Source of the DNA: Rheinheimera mesophila
GTDB taxonomy: Bacteria; Pseudomonadota; Gammaproteobacteria; Enterobacterales; Alteromonadaceae
Direction: 5' to 3'
DNA length: 64,000 nt
NCBI RefSeq assembly: GCF_000986865.1
Contig: NZ_LAVS01000026.1
Coordinates: forward strand, 1 to 64,000
Shown: positions 7,578 to 16,024 of the stretch, piece after piece
Position numbering within the stretch: the first letter of the stretch is position 1
Layout: each line of letters begins with the position of its first letter
Made by a program: the position numbers and the translations under genes
Notes under the pieces: model-generated
Told to the model about the DNA's origin: nothing
The model's database searches: none
The model's input: the letters and a program-made list of their open reading frames with translations, nothing else

Positions 7578-9788
7578 ATGAGTACAAAAGTGATAAAAAG
7601 CAGCGCCAGTAAAGACGATGTCAGTGTAACAGTGCGTCCATTCTCCGCCACTGAAACTGAAGCTGACCTGAATTTTGGTTCGGGCCGCTACATGTATTTC
7701 ACTGAACGCGACCTGAGCCGGATTTTGTCCAATCTGGATGCTTTACGAAATAGTGTATTCCCCGTTACCGCCTCAGAAGAAGAAGACTCCAACAGACGCC
7801 AGCAACAATTTCCTTCGGTTTGCTTAATAGGTTTAGGCCGTTGTGGCTCCAACATAGCGTTGGATGTGGCCTCTCTTGTCTACAACGCCCGTAGCTTCTA
7901 TATGAATGAATTTAATATTGAAGAACGTCAGCAAAAAGAGACTGAATACCGCCCGGTGCGCTGGATTAAAAAAGGTTTAAATCTGGATAGATCACATCAG
8001 GTTAAACCTGTGTTCCTGATTGAGCCGCTGGTGATGTTGGGGGATTTGGATAAGGACATTGAAGGCCGTATTCGTTTTTCACACAAAGGCGAAAAGTCCA
8101 ATTTCCTGCAGGATTACAATAAAATGAAAATCATGGACTTGTCTGAAGTCCATGCCGGTGGTGCAGGTAACGCCCCTATTCTGGGCCAGTATTTAGCCAA
8201 AATCATTCTGAATAAAGACACACAAAAGTTCTCCAATCAGGACTGGAAATTTATCCACTCTTATCTGATTGACTCCTGCGGTATCAAAGCCAACCAGTCG
8301 CGTTTGTATTTCTATATTTTCAGTGCCGGGGGTGGTACTGGTTCTGGTATGGCATCCGAATTTGGCCTGGCGCAGCAATATGCCTATATGGCGAAAACCT
8401 TTGATACCAGACCGGAAACGGAAAACGAAGCTAACGCGGGCCACTCTTTTGTGTTCGAGCCTATTTTCACCAGTGGTATCTGTATTCTGCCGAATATTAC
8501 CGACCACGGCGTAGAAATGTCAGAAGCGCTGCATATCAACTCAGGCCGCTTGTTGTGTAAATACCTGGCGGAAGAATGGGATTTCTCCTACAACCTGGAA
8601 AATGAAGACAGCGCCGAATCCAGCGTGATGCACCGTATCCGGCCGTGGAATGCGATGATGCTGATTTCTAACGATATTATGCGTTATGCTGAAGAAACCG
8701 ATGATGGTGAAATTCAGCACATCGACGTGAATGCGATGGAAAAATATGCCAACCAGTATATTTCGCAGCAAATTTTCAACATTTTAACAGCACAAGCGGT
8801 CACCACAGACTACGACGAGAATTACTTCCGTCGTGCCGGTATCGACATTGGTGAAACCATACGTTTAGACGCCAACGACTTGTTTATGAGTCTAGCCGGC
8901 CCCGTGGCTGTGGCTTATGCCGAATCGGTGATCCCTAATGCGCCTGCTGCTGTGGATAAACTGAAACTGTTCGACAAAAACAGCAACAGCGGTTTGAATA
9001 TAGATGATCTGTTTTTCCGCTCTATTGACCTGCCCCACTTTAATAAAGTGACCCAGGCCATTGAGGGCATCAGTTTATTACCTATCGAGTCTGGTCGTTA
9101 CCGTGAAGCTTTAGCCTCCTATGTGAAAAATGGCTACGATCCAAAGGATTTAAAAGACCTGCACTTCTTTAAAAACTGCTCGTCTGTGGTGTCTATCATC
9201 TCGTTACCGAAAGACTACAAACTGTCGTACATGGATTTAAATCGCCTGAAGAGCCATTTAAATACCCTGTTCCCGAACACTACCTTAAAACGTTATGCAT
9301 TGGTGATTGGCGCCTCAGCCAATATCTCGCTGACCACATTGATTGTAAAAAGTCCGTGTTTAAGTGACGATTTCCTGACCTTGATCGTGTCGTTTATCAA
9401 ACGTTGTTTCGCCAAAGATGACTACCGCTTTAACGATTCACTGGACAAAGCCATGCTGGACTTTATCCGTGATGAGCACTTTGACGAAGAACGTTTAGAC
9501 AGCATGCTGCACGAGTTTGAAAATCCAGCGAAAATTCTCGATACCAATTGGTATGCGATCAAACCTATGTACGAGAAAAAATACCGTGAACTGATCCGCA
9601 ACAGAGACAAGTTTGTCTCTATTAATGACATCCGTTTATCCCGTGACAGTGTGAAAAAATCTATTCATTACCTGCGCGAGATTTATCGTCATAAGATCAG
9701 TAAAACCAAGGTGATTTCTCTGAATAATTTGTCGGACAAATCGTCTGACAAAGCAGCCAAAGCCGATCCGGCTGCGGACAGAGCCTGA
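7578..9788 (+). CDS. Tubulin/FtsZ-superfamily (FtsZ-like) GTPase, stand-alone
   Basis: 736 residues with GGAAGG six bases before the ATG. The tubulin signature GGGTGSG (T4) is at 251-257. Other loops can be assigned by eye: T1 near 84-92 (IGLGRCGSN), T3 near 193-200 (AGGAGNAP), T6 at MLISND (361-366), and a T7-like LDANDLFM with Asp431 and Asp434 placed like the catalytic aspartates of FtsZ. An N-terminal extension of about 75 residues and some 300 residues after the core make it about twice FtsZ length; the tail is Lys/Asp/Ala-rich. It has no membrane segment. It is monocistronic, with its own candidate promoter and a strong terminator. It is not canonical FtsZ; FtsZ-like families implicated in membrane remodelling are possible relatives. 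The biological role is unknown. Confidence 0.8.
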   Translation: MSTKVIKSSASKDDVSVTVRPFSATETEADLNFGSGRYMYFTERDLSRILSNLDALRNSVFPVTASEEEDSNRRQQQFPSVCLIGLGRCGSNIALDVASLVYNARSFYMNEFNIEERQQKETEYRPVRWIKKGLNLDRSHQVKPVFLIEPLVMLGDLDKDIEGRIRFSHKGEKSNFLQDYNKMKIMDLSEVHAGGAGNAPILGQYLAKIILNKDTQKFSNQDWKFIHSYLIDSCGIKANQSRLYFYIFSAGGGTGSGMASEFGLAQQYAYMAKTFDTRPETENEANAGHSFVFEPIFTSGICILPNITDHGVEMSEALHINSGRLLCKYLAEEWDFSYNLENEDSAESSVMHRIRPWNAMMLISNDIMRYAEETDDGEIQHIDVNAMEKYANQYISQQIFNILTAQAVTTDYDENYFRRAGIDIGETIRLDANDLFMSLAGPVAVAYAESVIPNAPAAVDKLKLFDKNSNSGLNIDDLFFRSIDLPHFNKVTQAIEGISLLPIESGRYREALASYVKNGYDPKDLKDLHFFKNCSSVVSIISLPKDYKLSYMDLNRLKSHLNTLFPNTTLKRYALVIGASANISLTTLIVKSPCLSDDFLTLIVSFIKRCFAKDDYRFNDSLDKAMLDFIRDEHFDEERLDSMLHEFENPAKILDTNWYAIKPMYEKKYRELIRNRDKFVSINDIRLSRDSVKKSIHYLREIYRHKISKTKVISLNNLSDKSSDKAAKADPAADRA

Positions 9789-9796
9789 ATCTGAAG

Positions 9797-9821
9797 GCCT
9801 CCGCAGCGCGGAGGCTTTTTT
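9797..9821 (+). terminator. Rho-independent terminator of the tubulin-like gene
   Basis: An 8-bp GC-rich stem (GCCTCCGC / GCGGAGGC, loop AGC) is followed directly by six T, eight bases after the stop. It isolates the tubulin-like gene from the next gene. Confidence 0.87.
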
Positions 9822-9877
9822 CTATAAAGAAGTACCGCTGTTCTTTTAATCTGCTAACTGTTCCTTTGGAGTCTCTG

Positions 9878-10705
9878 ATGAAATTCTCTGTATCTTCGCT
9901 GCTCAGCGGCCTGCTGTTGTGTACTTTTGCTTCGCAAGCCGCACCTCATGACAATATGAACGCCACCTTGTGGTATCAAACCTCAGCCGAATTTAAAGCC
10001 AGTGCTATTCAGACTTATCAAACGGCCGCTTTACAGTTGCCGCATGCTATTGCAGATAAAAACTGGACAGCCTTACCAAACCAGACCCACAACTACCAGC
10101 AGTTACCTCTGGCCATTATTGTCGATATTGACGAGACTATTCTGGACAACTCACCCACCGCAGCACAAAGCGTGCTGTTAAACGCCGGTTATGATCCAAA
10201 ACGCTGGGATCAATGGGTGGCGCTGGCAGCCGCCAAAGCTGTGCCAGGTGCTGTGGCTTTTGTCAATAAAGCCGAAGCGGCCGGGGTGAAAGTGCTGTAT
10301 ATCAGCAATAGGGAGTGTGAAAAACGTGCCGGTTCCAATGAGAGCTGCCCACAAAAAACTGACACGCTGCGTAATTTAAAAGCTGTGGGTATAACAAAGA
10401 TAGACGCTTCTCAAATCTGGTTAAAGTCAGAACAACAAGACTGGAGCAGTGAAAAAGAAAGCCGCCGTCTGCTGGCCGCCAAAGATTTCCGTATTTTAAT
10501 GTCGATTGGCGATGACTTCGGGGATTTCCTGCCGGACGTAAAGAAAAATATCACGCCTGAACAGCGCTCAGCCTTAGTCGACAAGTTCCAGGACTACTGG
10601 GGCGCCAAATGGTTTGTGTTAGCCAACCCAACTTATGGTTCCTGGCAGACCATTTTAAAGCAGCCCAACCGTCAGTATTTGCAGTCCGTGCCTGCAACTA
10701 AGTAA
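9878..10705 (+). CDS. Secreted class C acid phosphatase / 5'-nucleotidase e(P4) family
   Basis: 275 residues from ATG 9878, which has TTGGAG six bases upstream; the in-frame TTG at 9866 lies inside that Shine-Dalgarno and is rejected. The signal peptide runs to about ASQA, with no good lipobox, so it is probably periplasmic rather than a lipoprotein. HAD motifs of the DDDD class are visible: VDIDETILDN near the N-terminus and SIGDDFGDF near residue 210. Such enzymes release phosphate from nucleotides and other monoesters in the periplasm. It lies between two terminators, so it is a single-gene unit. Confidence 0.88.
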   Translation: MKFSVSSLLSGLLLCTFASQAAPHDNMNATLWYQTSAEFKASAIQTYQTAALQLPHAIADKNWTALPNQTHNYQQLPLAIIVDIDETILDNSPTAAQSVLLNAGYDPKRWDQWVALAAAKAVPGAVAFVNKAEAAGVKVLYISNRECEKRAGSNESCPQKTDTLRNLKAVGITKIDASQIWLKSEQQDWSSEKESRRLLAAKDFRILMSIGDDFGDFLPDVKKNITPEQRSALVDKFQDYWGAKWFVLANPTYGSWQTILKQPNRQYLQSVPATK

Positions 10706-10719
10706 TTAATTTTAACAAT

Positions 10720-10746
10720 AAAAAAGGGCCGGCAGGCCCTTTTTTA
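10720..10746. terminator. Bidirectional terminator between phosphatase and aldo/keto reductase
   Basis: The stem GGGCC / GGCCC with loop GGCA is flanked by a run of A on the left and a run of T on the right. It can therefore end both the phosphatase transcript (+) and the convergent aldo/keto reductase transcript (-). Confidence 0.87.
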
Positions 10747-10757
10747 TTCCACCGGCA

Positions 10758-11720
10758 TTAAGGTAACGCCTTGCCTCTGGCTGCCACATATAGCGCATAC
10801 CAGTGTTCACGGCTTAAGTTCACTGTTAAAGCCTGCTGGCAAGCGGCAATACGTGAGGGTGACGTTGTGCCTATCACAGGCTGGATCCCGGCCGGATGTT
10901 TCAATAAAAACGCCAGAACTATAGCTTCAGCGCTGGTTTGATAGTCCGCGGCTAACTGAGCCACCAATGCCGCTGTCGCTTGTTGTGCGGCAGTTTCAGG
11001 TGTACGGCCTCCGCTAAACAGACCTTGGGCCAGGCTACCCCAGGCCTGCAGTTGCACCTTATGCAACTGACAGTACTCGACTGTACCGTAACTGTAATGA
11101 TGAGCTGCGCCTTCTGGCATAGCGGTCAGCACATTTTGCTCCAGCCAGTTCACATCGTTCAGACTCATTTGCAACTGATTAGCCACCAGCGGCTCAGGCA
11201 AAGCGGATTGCAATAACTGCAGTTGCGGCCAGCCAAAATTCGACACACCAAAGGCCTTCACTTTACCCTGCTGTTTCAGCTCAGCAAAAGCTTCGGCCAC
11301 TTCGTCTACCCACATCAGTTGATCCGGTCTGTGCAGCAATAAAATATCTATGTAGTCAGTTTGCAGTCGTTGTAACGACTGATGCACTGAATTCAGAATA
11401 TAATCTTTACTGAAATCATAGCGGCCAACGGCTGTTGCATCAGCAAAGCGGATGGCACATTTAGTTTGCAGTAGTAATTGTTCACGTAAACCTGGCTGCG
11501 CTTTCAGATAGTCGCCAAACACAGCTTCAGCTTTGCCGCGGGTATAAATATCGGCATGATCAAAAAAGCGGATACCAGCCTCCAGCGCGGCCTCTATCGC
11601 GGTGTAAGATAAATCCCGCTGCTCTTTACTGGTGGTGGCATGATCCCAACTGCCACCCAGTCCCATACAACCATAAACTAAGGCATCGGCTTTGGGAAAA
11701 TAGTGCTGAATAGGTAACAT
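10758..11720 (-). CDS. Aldo/keto reductase (YdhF-like)
   Basis: 320 residues, the normal length for the superfamily. The catalytic tetrad can be seen in FFDHADIY (Asp and Tyr), LLLQTKC (Lys) and DILLLHRPD (His), and the NADPH-binding end PVIGTTSPSRI is typical. It resembles the E. coli YdhF type of cytosolic NADPH-dependent oxidoreductase; the natural substrate is unknown. The gene stands alone, convergent with the acid phosphatase. Confidence 0.9.
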   Translation of the reverse strand: MLPIQHYFPKADALVYGCMGLGGSWDHATTSKEQRDLSYTAIEAALEAGIRFFDHADIYTRGKAEAVFGDYLKAQPGLREQLLLQTKCAIRFADATAVGRYDFSKDYILNSVHQSLQRLQTDYIDILLLHRPDQLMWVDEVAEAFAELKQQGKVKAFGVSNFGWPQLQLLQSALPEPLVANQLQMSLNDVNWLEQNVLTAMPEGAAHHYSYGTVEYCQLHKVQLQAWGSLAQGLFSGGRTPETAAQQATAALVAQLAADYQTSAEAIVLAFLLKHPAGIQPVIGTTSPSRIAACQQALTVNLSREHWYALYVAARGKALP

Positions 11721-11831
11721 CAGTGGTCCCTTTTAAAAAGTGAGCAGCAAGTTTACCTGATCTGCCCGCCTTGCCAAGACCCGGCTATTTTTCTGCGGTA
11801 AAATAAATACCAGCCTTGCCCCTGATGCATT

Positions 11832-12653
11832 GTGCACCTAAACTATCGTCCTTTTTCAACTGCCGGGTGTTGCGCTTTGGAACAAACAACATTGTTTCGT
11901 TTAAATAAATTTATCAGTGATACAGGTTTTTGTTCACGCCGTGAAGCCGACAAGCTGATTGAACAAGGTCTGGTAAGCGTCAATGGCCAGCCCGGTACGC
12001 TCGGCACCAAAGTGACAGAGCAGGACCAGGTACTGGTCAATGGCAAGCCTTTAAGAGCCAAACCCCGCCGCGTCTATCTGGCGTACCATAAAGCTGTGGG
12101 TATCACCTGCACCACAGAGCTGGATGTCAAAGGCAATATTATCGACGCTATCGGCTATCCGGAGCGGATTTTCCCGATAGGACGGCTGGATAAAGAATCG
12201 GAAGGTTTAATTTTTCTGACCAACGACGGTGATATCGTCAATAAAATTCTGCGCGCTGGTAATGAGCACGAAAAAGAATATGTAGTCACTGTCGACAAGC
12301 CCATTACAGAGCAGTTTCTACGCAAAATGGCGTCAGGAGTTCCGATCCTGGACACCATCACTTTGCCTTGTCAGGTTAAACAAATCTCCCGTCAAACCTT
12401 TAACATCGTGCTGACCCAGGGCCTGAACCGCCAAATTCGTCGTATGACCGAGTTTTTAGGCTTTAATGTCACCAAACTCAAACGGATTCGTATTATGAAT
12501 GTGCGGCTGGCTGAGCTAAAAGCCGGTCAATACCGTGAACTGACCCAAGCTGAAATGGCACAGCTGGAAAGCAAATTATTAAGTTCAAGCAAAACCGAAG
12601 AAGCCTCAGTGCTGGCAGCAAAAACCAGTGCAAGGGTAAGACACAACAGATGA
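11832..12653 (+). CDS. rluF: 23S rRNA pseudouridine(2604) synthase RluF
   Basis: 273 residues. An S4 domain (RLNKFISDTGFCSRREAD, then GLVSVNGQP) is followed by an RsuA/RluF-type synthase core with the catalytic-Asp motif GRLDKESEGLIFLTNDGD, then LRAGNEHEKEYVVTVDKPI and LTQGLNRQIRRM. The close match to E. coli RluF in these blocks supports the specific name. The start is uncertain: GTG 11832 is the longest option, while TTG 11877 and 11892 are closer to the conserved N-terminus and there is no clear ribosome site. Its stop overlaps the dctB start (ATGA), an unexpected partner. Confidence 0.88.
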   Translation: MHLNYRPFSTAGCCALEQTTLFRLNKFISDTGFCSRREADKLIEQGLVSVNGQPGTLGTKVTEQDQVLVNGKPLRAKPRRVYLAYHKAVGITCTTELDVKGNIIDAIGYPERIFPIGRLDKESEGLIFLTNDGDIVNKILRAGNEHEKEYVVTVDKPITEQFLRKMASGVPILDTITLPCQVKQISRQTFNIVLTQGLNRQIRRMTEFLGFNVTKLKRIRIMNVRLAELKAGQYRELTQAEMAQLESKLLSSSKTEEASVLAAKTSARVRHNR

Positions 12654-14443
12654 GCAAACCGCGGCGTTGGTTGCTGTTGCTCTGTGGTTATTTGCTGGCT
12701 GTGATTCTGGCCGCATCCGCCGCTCAGCATTGGAACTATCGGCAACTGACAGTCAAAGCCCAGCATCAGAGCGACAACCTCGCTGCTTTTATTCGTTACG
12801 AAATAGGCCGATACGCTGATCTGCCTAAACAAATTGCCAGTTCTGAGTTGTTACAGTCGCTGCTGAGCCAACTTCCCGACAGCACAGAGCAACTTAATCA
12901 ATACTTGTTTCAACTGCAGCGCAGCGCAGATGTTGCCGATCTTTATCTGGTCAACCCGGCCGGTATTGTGATCGCTACTTCTAATGTAAACGAAAGAGTT
13001 CATTATCTGGGCCGGGATTTTGGCTTCAGGCCTTATGTACAGCAAGCTTTAGCAGGTCAGGATGCTCAGTATTATGCCTTGGGCCATACCAGTGAGCGGC
13101 GCGGTTATTACTACAGCGTGCCAGTGCGTATAGAGGGCAAAATCCTCGCCGTGATGGTGGCTAAAGTGGATCTGGAACCGATAGAACAACATCAGCAGCA
13201 AATAGCGGGGTTAGCCGACAGCCATTTTATGGTCACAGGGCAAAGTGATGAGGTATTTTTATCTGACGTGCCGCAGTGGCGTTTAACCAGCCTGACCGGC
13301 CAAGCTTTAACCTCAGCCGAGCAACAACGATATATCACTCAGGCGATAAAACCTCTGCAGTATGCGGTGGGATCCGCTTTGCTGGCGCCGTCCTATCCAC
13401 TCTGGCATTTACCTCTTGGCGATAAAACCTTAAGTTTTTTGCCCTACCAACGTACTTTAGCTGAGTTCGGCTGGACTTTGACTGTACTGGCCTCCCCTGC
13501 GGCGCATCGGGCCGCCTTATGGTCAGCCTTGTTGTTAGTGACTTTACTCTACAGCTCTGCCGTACTGGCAGTCTGGGTGCGTCGTGAGCGAAAAAAACGT
13601 CATCAACAGTTACTGCAGCACAATCAGCAGCTCGAGCAACGAGTGATAGCACGCACCAAAGATTTAGCCGAAACCAACCGGCAGTTGATACGCCAGATTG
13701 AACGGCGCGAACAAACTGAAACCGAGCTGGCGCAAACCGAGCAGCATTTGGTGCAGGCGGCAAAATTAGCCACCATAGGGGCTTTGTCTGCCTCATTAAA
13801 TCATGAATTGAATCAGCCGCTGACCGCTTTGCAAAGTTATGCGCAAACGACAGAAAAGCTACTGGACAAAGGCTATCTGGATGATGCTAAAACCAATATT
13901 CAGGCCATGCGCCAGCTTATGCAGCGCTTAAGCGTGATCGTGGCGCAGTTTAAAGATTTTAGTCGCAAAAGTTCGGGCAAAAGTCAGTTGGTGCAGGTGA
14001 ATAAACTCATTCTGGATGCGTTGGGTATAGTCCGGCACCAGTGCCAACAGCAAGGCGTCAAGCTGAGGTTGCAGTTGCCTGAGCAATCCCCTGTGGTGCT
14101 GGCGGACGGCATTCAGTTGGAGCAAGTGCTGGTGAATATCCTGACCAATGGTGTGCAGGCCATGACAGGACAAGCCGATGCTGCGTTTCATATTGCCGTC
14201 AAAACACAGGCGCAGCAGGTCAGCATTCATATCCGGGATCAGGGCCCCGGTATTGAACCTCATCATTTAGAGCGCATTTTTGAAGCCTTTTTTACCACCA
14301 AACAACGGGATGGCCTGGGCTTAGGCCTTTCCATTTCGCAGCGTATAGTGCAATCTTTTGGTGGTCAGCTCGAAGTACGAAATTCGCCACAAGGCGGAGC
14401 TGAATTTATTATTGTGCTTTTGACTGCGACCACAGGATGTTAA
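12650..14443 (+). CDS. dctB: C4-dicarboxylate sensor histidine kinase DctB
   Basis: 597 residues. One membrane segment near residues 6-26 precedes a periplasmic double-Cache-like sensor (to about 290). A second membrane segment near 290-312 and a cytoplasmic coiled coil follow. The kinase core has the H-box LSASLNHELNQPLTAL, N-box VNILTNGVQAM, and G boxes RDQGPGI and GLGLGLSISQRIV. DctB senses C4-dicarboxylates outside the inner membrane and phosphorylates DctD. The name rests on architecture plus the adjacent dctD and dctA. The ATG overlaps the rluF stop, and dctD starts directly after the stop. Confidence 0.92.
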   Translation: MSKPRRWLLLLCGYLLAVILAASAAQHWNYRQLTVKAQHQSDNLAAFIRYEIGRYADLPKQIASSELLQSLLSQLPDSTEQLNQYLFQLQRSADVADLYLVNPAGIVIATSNVNERVHYLGRDFGFRPYVQQALAGQDAQYYALGHTSERRGYYYSVPVRIEGKILAVMVAKVDLEPIEQHQQQIAGLADSHFMVTGQSDEVFLSDVPQWRLTSLTGQALTSAEQQRYITQAIKPLQYAVGSALLAPSYPLWHLPLGDKTLSFLPYQRTLAEFGWTLTVLASPAAHRAALWSALLLVTLLYSSAVLAVWVRRERKKRHQQLLQHNQQLEQRVIARTKDLAETNRQLIRQIERREQTETELAQTEQHLVQAAKLATIGALSASLNHELNQPLTALQSYAQTTEKLLDKGYLDDAKTNIQAMRQLMQRLSVIVAQFKDFSRKSSGKSQLVQVNKLILDALGIVRHQCQQQGVKLRLQLPEQSPVVLADGIQLEQVLVNILTNGVQAMTGQADAAFHIAVKTQAQQVSIHIRDQGPGIEPHHLERIFEAFFTTKQRDGLGLGLSISQRIVQSFGGQLEVRNSPQGGAEFIIVLLTATTGC

Positions 14444-15826
14444 ATGACCACGCCAGAACAGCAGTTTCCCTCTATCCTTTTTATTGATGACGAAGCAGAT
14501 ATTCGCAGTGCAGTCAGCCAGCTATTTAAGCTGGAAGACTTGCCTTGTGTCAGTACCGCTAACCCGGCAGAGGTGTTCAGTCGTATTAGCCCAACATTCG
14601 CAGGCATCGTGATCACCGATATGCATATGCCAGCGTTAAACGGCCTGGAGTTACTGCAAAAAATTCATGCCGTTGATGCTGAAATTCCGGTGGTTATGCT
14701 AACGGGCTATGGTGCAGTCTCACTGGCGGTGAAGGCTATGCAACAAGGTGCTTATGATTTTCTGGAAAAGCCGTTTGATAATGATCATCTGGTGGAAGTC
14801 AGTCGCCGCGCTTTAGAAAAACGTCATCTGGTTCTGGAAAACCGCCAGTTAAAAGCAGCAGTCGAACGGGAACAGCAACCCGGCTTGCGGATCTTAGGGC
14901 AAAGTCCGGCTATGCAGCAGCTTAGACGTACTTTGGATGCGGTGCTCAATGCGCCTGCTGATGTATTGATTTACGGTGAAACCGGCACGGGCAAAGAGCT
15001 GGTCGCGCGTTACCTGCATGAACAAAGCCACAGACGTCAGCATAATTTTGTCGCCATTAACTGTGGTGCCATCCCGGAGCAGTTGATTGAAAGTGAACTC
15101 TTCGGCGCCGAAGCCGGAGCTTTTACCGGCGCGGACAAAAAACGCATTGGTAAGTTTGAGTTTGCCAACGGCGGCACTTTGCTACTGGATGAAATCGAAA
15201 GTACACCTTTGTCTTTGCAGGTGAAACTGCTGCGGGTGCTGGAGGAGCGCAAAGTCACCCGCTTAGGCTCCAATCAGGCAATTGAGCTGGATATCAGGGT
15301 GATAGCGGCCAGTAAAGCAGACTTAAAGCAGTTAGCGGCCACAGGAGAATTTCGTAGCGACCTGTATTATCGCTTGTCTTTGGTTGATGTTCATCTTCCG
15401 CCGCTACGTCAACGCAAAGACGATGTATTTTTGTTGTTTGCCCATTTTGCCCGTATTGCTGCTGCGCGTTTTCATAAAGAATATATTCCGCTCCAAAGTA
15501 CAGAGTTACAGCAACTGGCGCAGCACCCGTGGCCTGGTAATGTGCGGGAGTTACGCAATATGGCTGAGCGTTATGTATTAATGGGTGCGGATATCGCTTT
15601 TAATCAACAGCCACAGAAAGCGGAGCATGGCATCAGCGGCAGCATGAGTTTGCAACAACGGGTGGAGTACTACGAAAAAATGCTGCTCGAAGAAGCCCTG
15701 AACCAGCATAAAGGGGCGATAAAAGCCGTGATGGCTGAACTGGATTTGCCGCGTAAAACCTTATACGACAAGATGGCCAAATATCAACTGACCCGCCGCG
15801 ATTTTCTGGATAAAAACGAAGACTAA
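14444..15826 (+). CDS. dctD: Sigma-54-dependent response regulator DctD
   Basis: 460 residues in three parts. The receiver domain has acidic Asp15/Asp16 and phospho-acceptor Asp59 in VITDMHMPALNG. The AAA+ domain has Walker A GETGTGKE, the sigma-54 contact loop GAFTGA, and Walker B GTLLLDEI. A Fis-type helix-turn-helix is at the C-terminus (KGAIKAVMAELDLPRKTLYDKM). Once phosphorylated by DctB it should activate sigma-54 RNA polymerase. The target is visible just downstream: a -24/-12 promoter before dctA with two upstream boxes. Confidence 0.95.
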   Translation: MTTPEQQFPSILFIDDEADIRSAVSQLFKLEDLPCVSTANPAEVFSRISPTFAGIVITDMHMPALNGLELLQKIHAVDAEIPVVMLTGYGAVSLAVKAMQQGAYDFLEKPFDNDHLVEVSRRALEKRHLVLENRQLKAAVEREQQPGLRILGQSPAMQQLRRTLDAVLNAPADVLIYGETGTGKELVARYLHEQSHRRQHNFVAINCGAIPEQLIESELFGAEAGAFTGADKKRIGKFEFANGGTLLLDEIESTPLSLQVKLLRVLEERKVTRLGSNQAIELDIRVIAASKADLKQLAATGEFRSDLYYRLSLVDVHLPPLRQRKDDVFLLFAHFARIAAARFHKEYIPLQSTELQQLAQHPWPGNVRELRNMAERYVLMGADIAFNQQPQKAEHGISGSMSLQQRVEYYEKMLLEEALNQHKGAIKAVMAELDLPRKTLYDKMAKYQLTRRDFLDKNED

Positions 15827-15835
15827 TCAGGCTTT

Positions 15836-15886
15836 TGTGTGGATTTGGTGACAGACGTTATAGCGCGCTGTGTGGAAATCCACACA
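15836..15886 (+). promoter_or_regulatory. Two tandem DctD-like upstream activator boxes
   Basis: At 15869-15886 lies TGTGTGGAAATCCACACA, a palindrome with 8-bp arms. At 15836-15853 lies TGTGTGGATTTGGTGACA, sharing the left arm and a looser right arm. The two are 33 bp (about three helical turns) apart and begin about 75-125 bp upstream of the -24 element, a normal position for enhancer-binding proteins. Assignment to DctD is inference from position. Confidence 0.6.
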
Positions 15887-15958
15887 AGCTTTCATCCACT
15901 GCCGCAAAAAAACAATATAACCTTATGTATTTAAACGATATTATATAAGTTCAAAAGC

Positions 15959-15974
15959 TGGCTTCCTCTTTGCT
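15959..15974 (+). promoter_or_regulatory. Sigma-54 (-24/-12) promoter of dctA
   Basis: TGGCTTCCTCTTTGCT has the invariant GG (15960-15961) and GC (15972-15973) exactly ten bases apart, with TTGC at the -12 element. Transcription would begin near 15985, about 40 bases before the dctA ATG. The gene just upstream encodes a GAFTGA-type activator, which fits. Confidence 0.75.
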
Positions 15975-16024
15975 ATTGACTGTCTGACAGGGAGATTTTC
16001 TCCATACTCAGAGAGACAATAACA

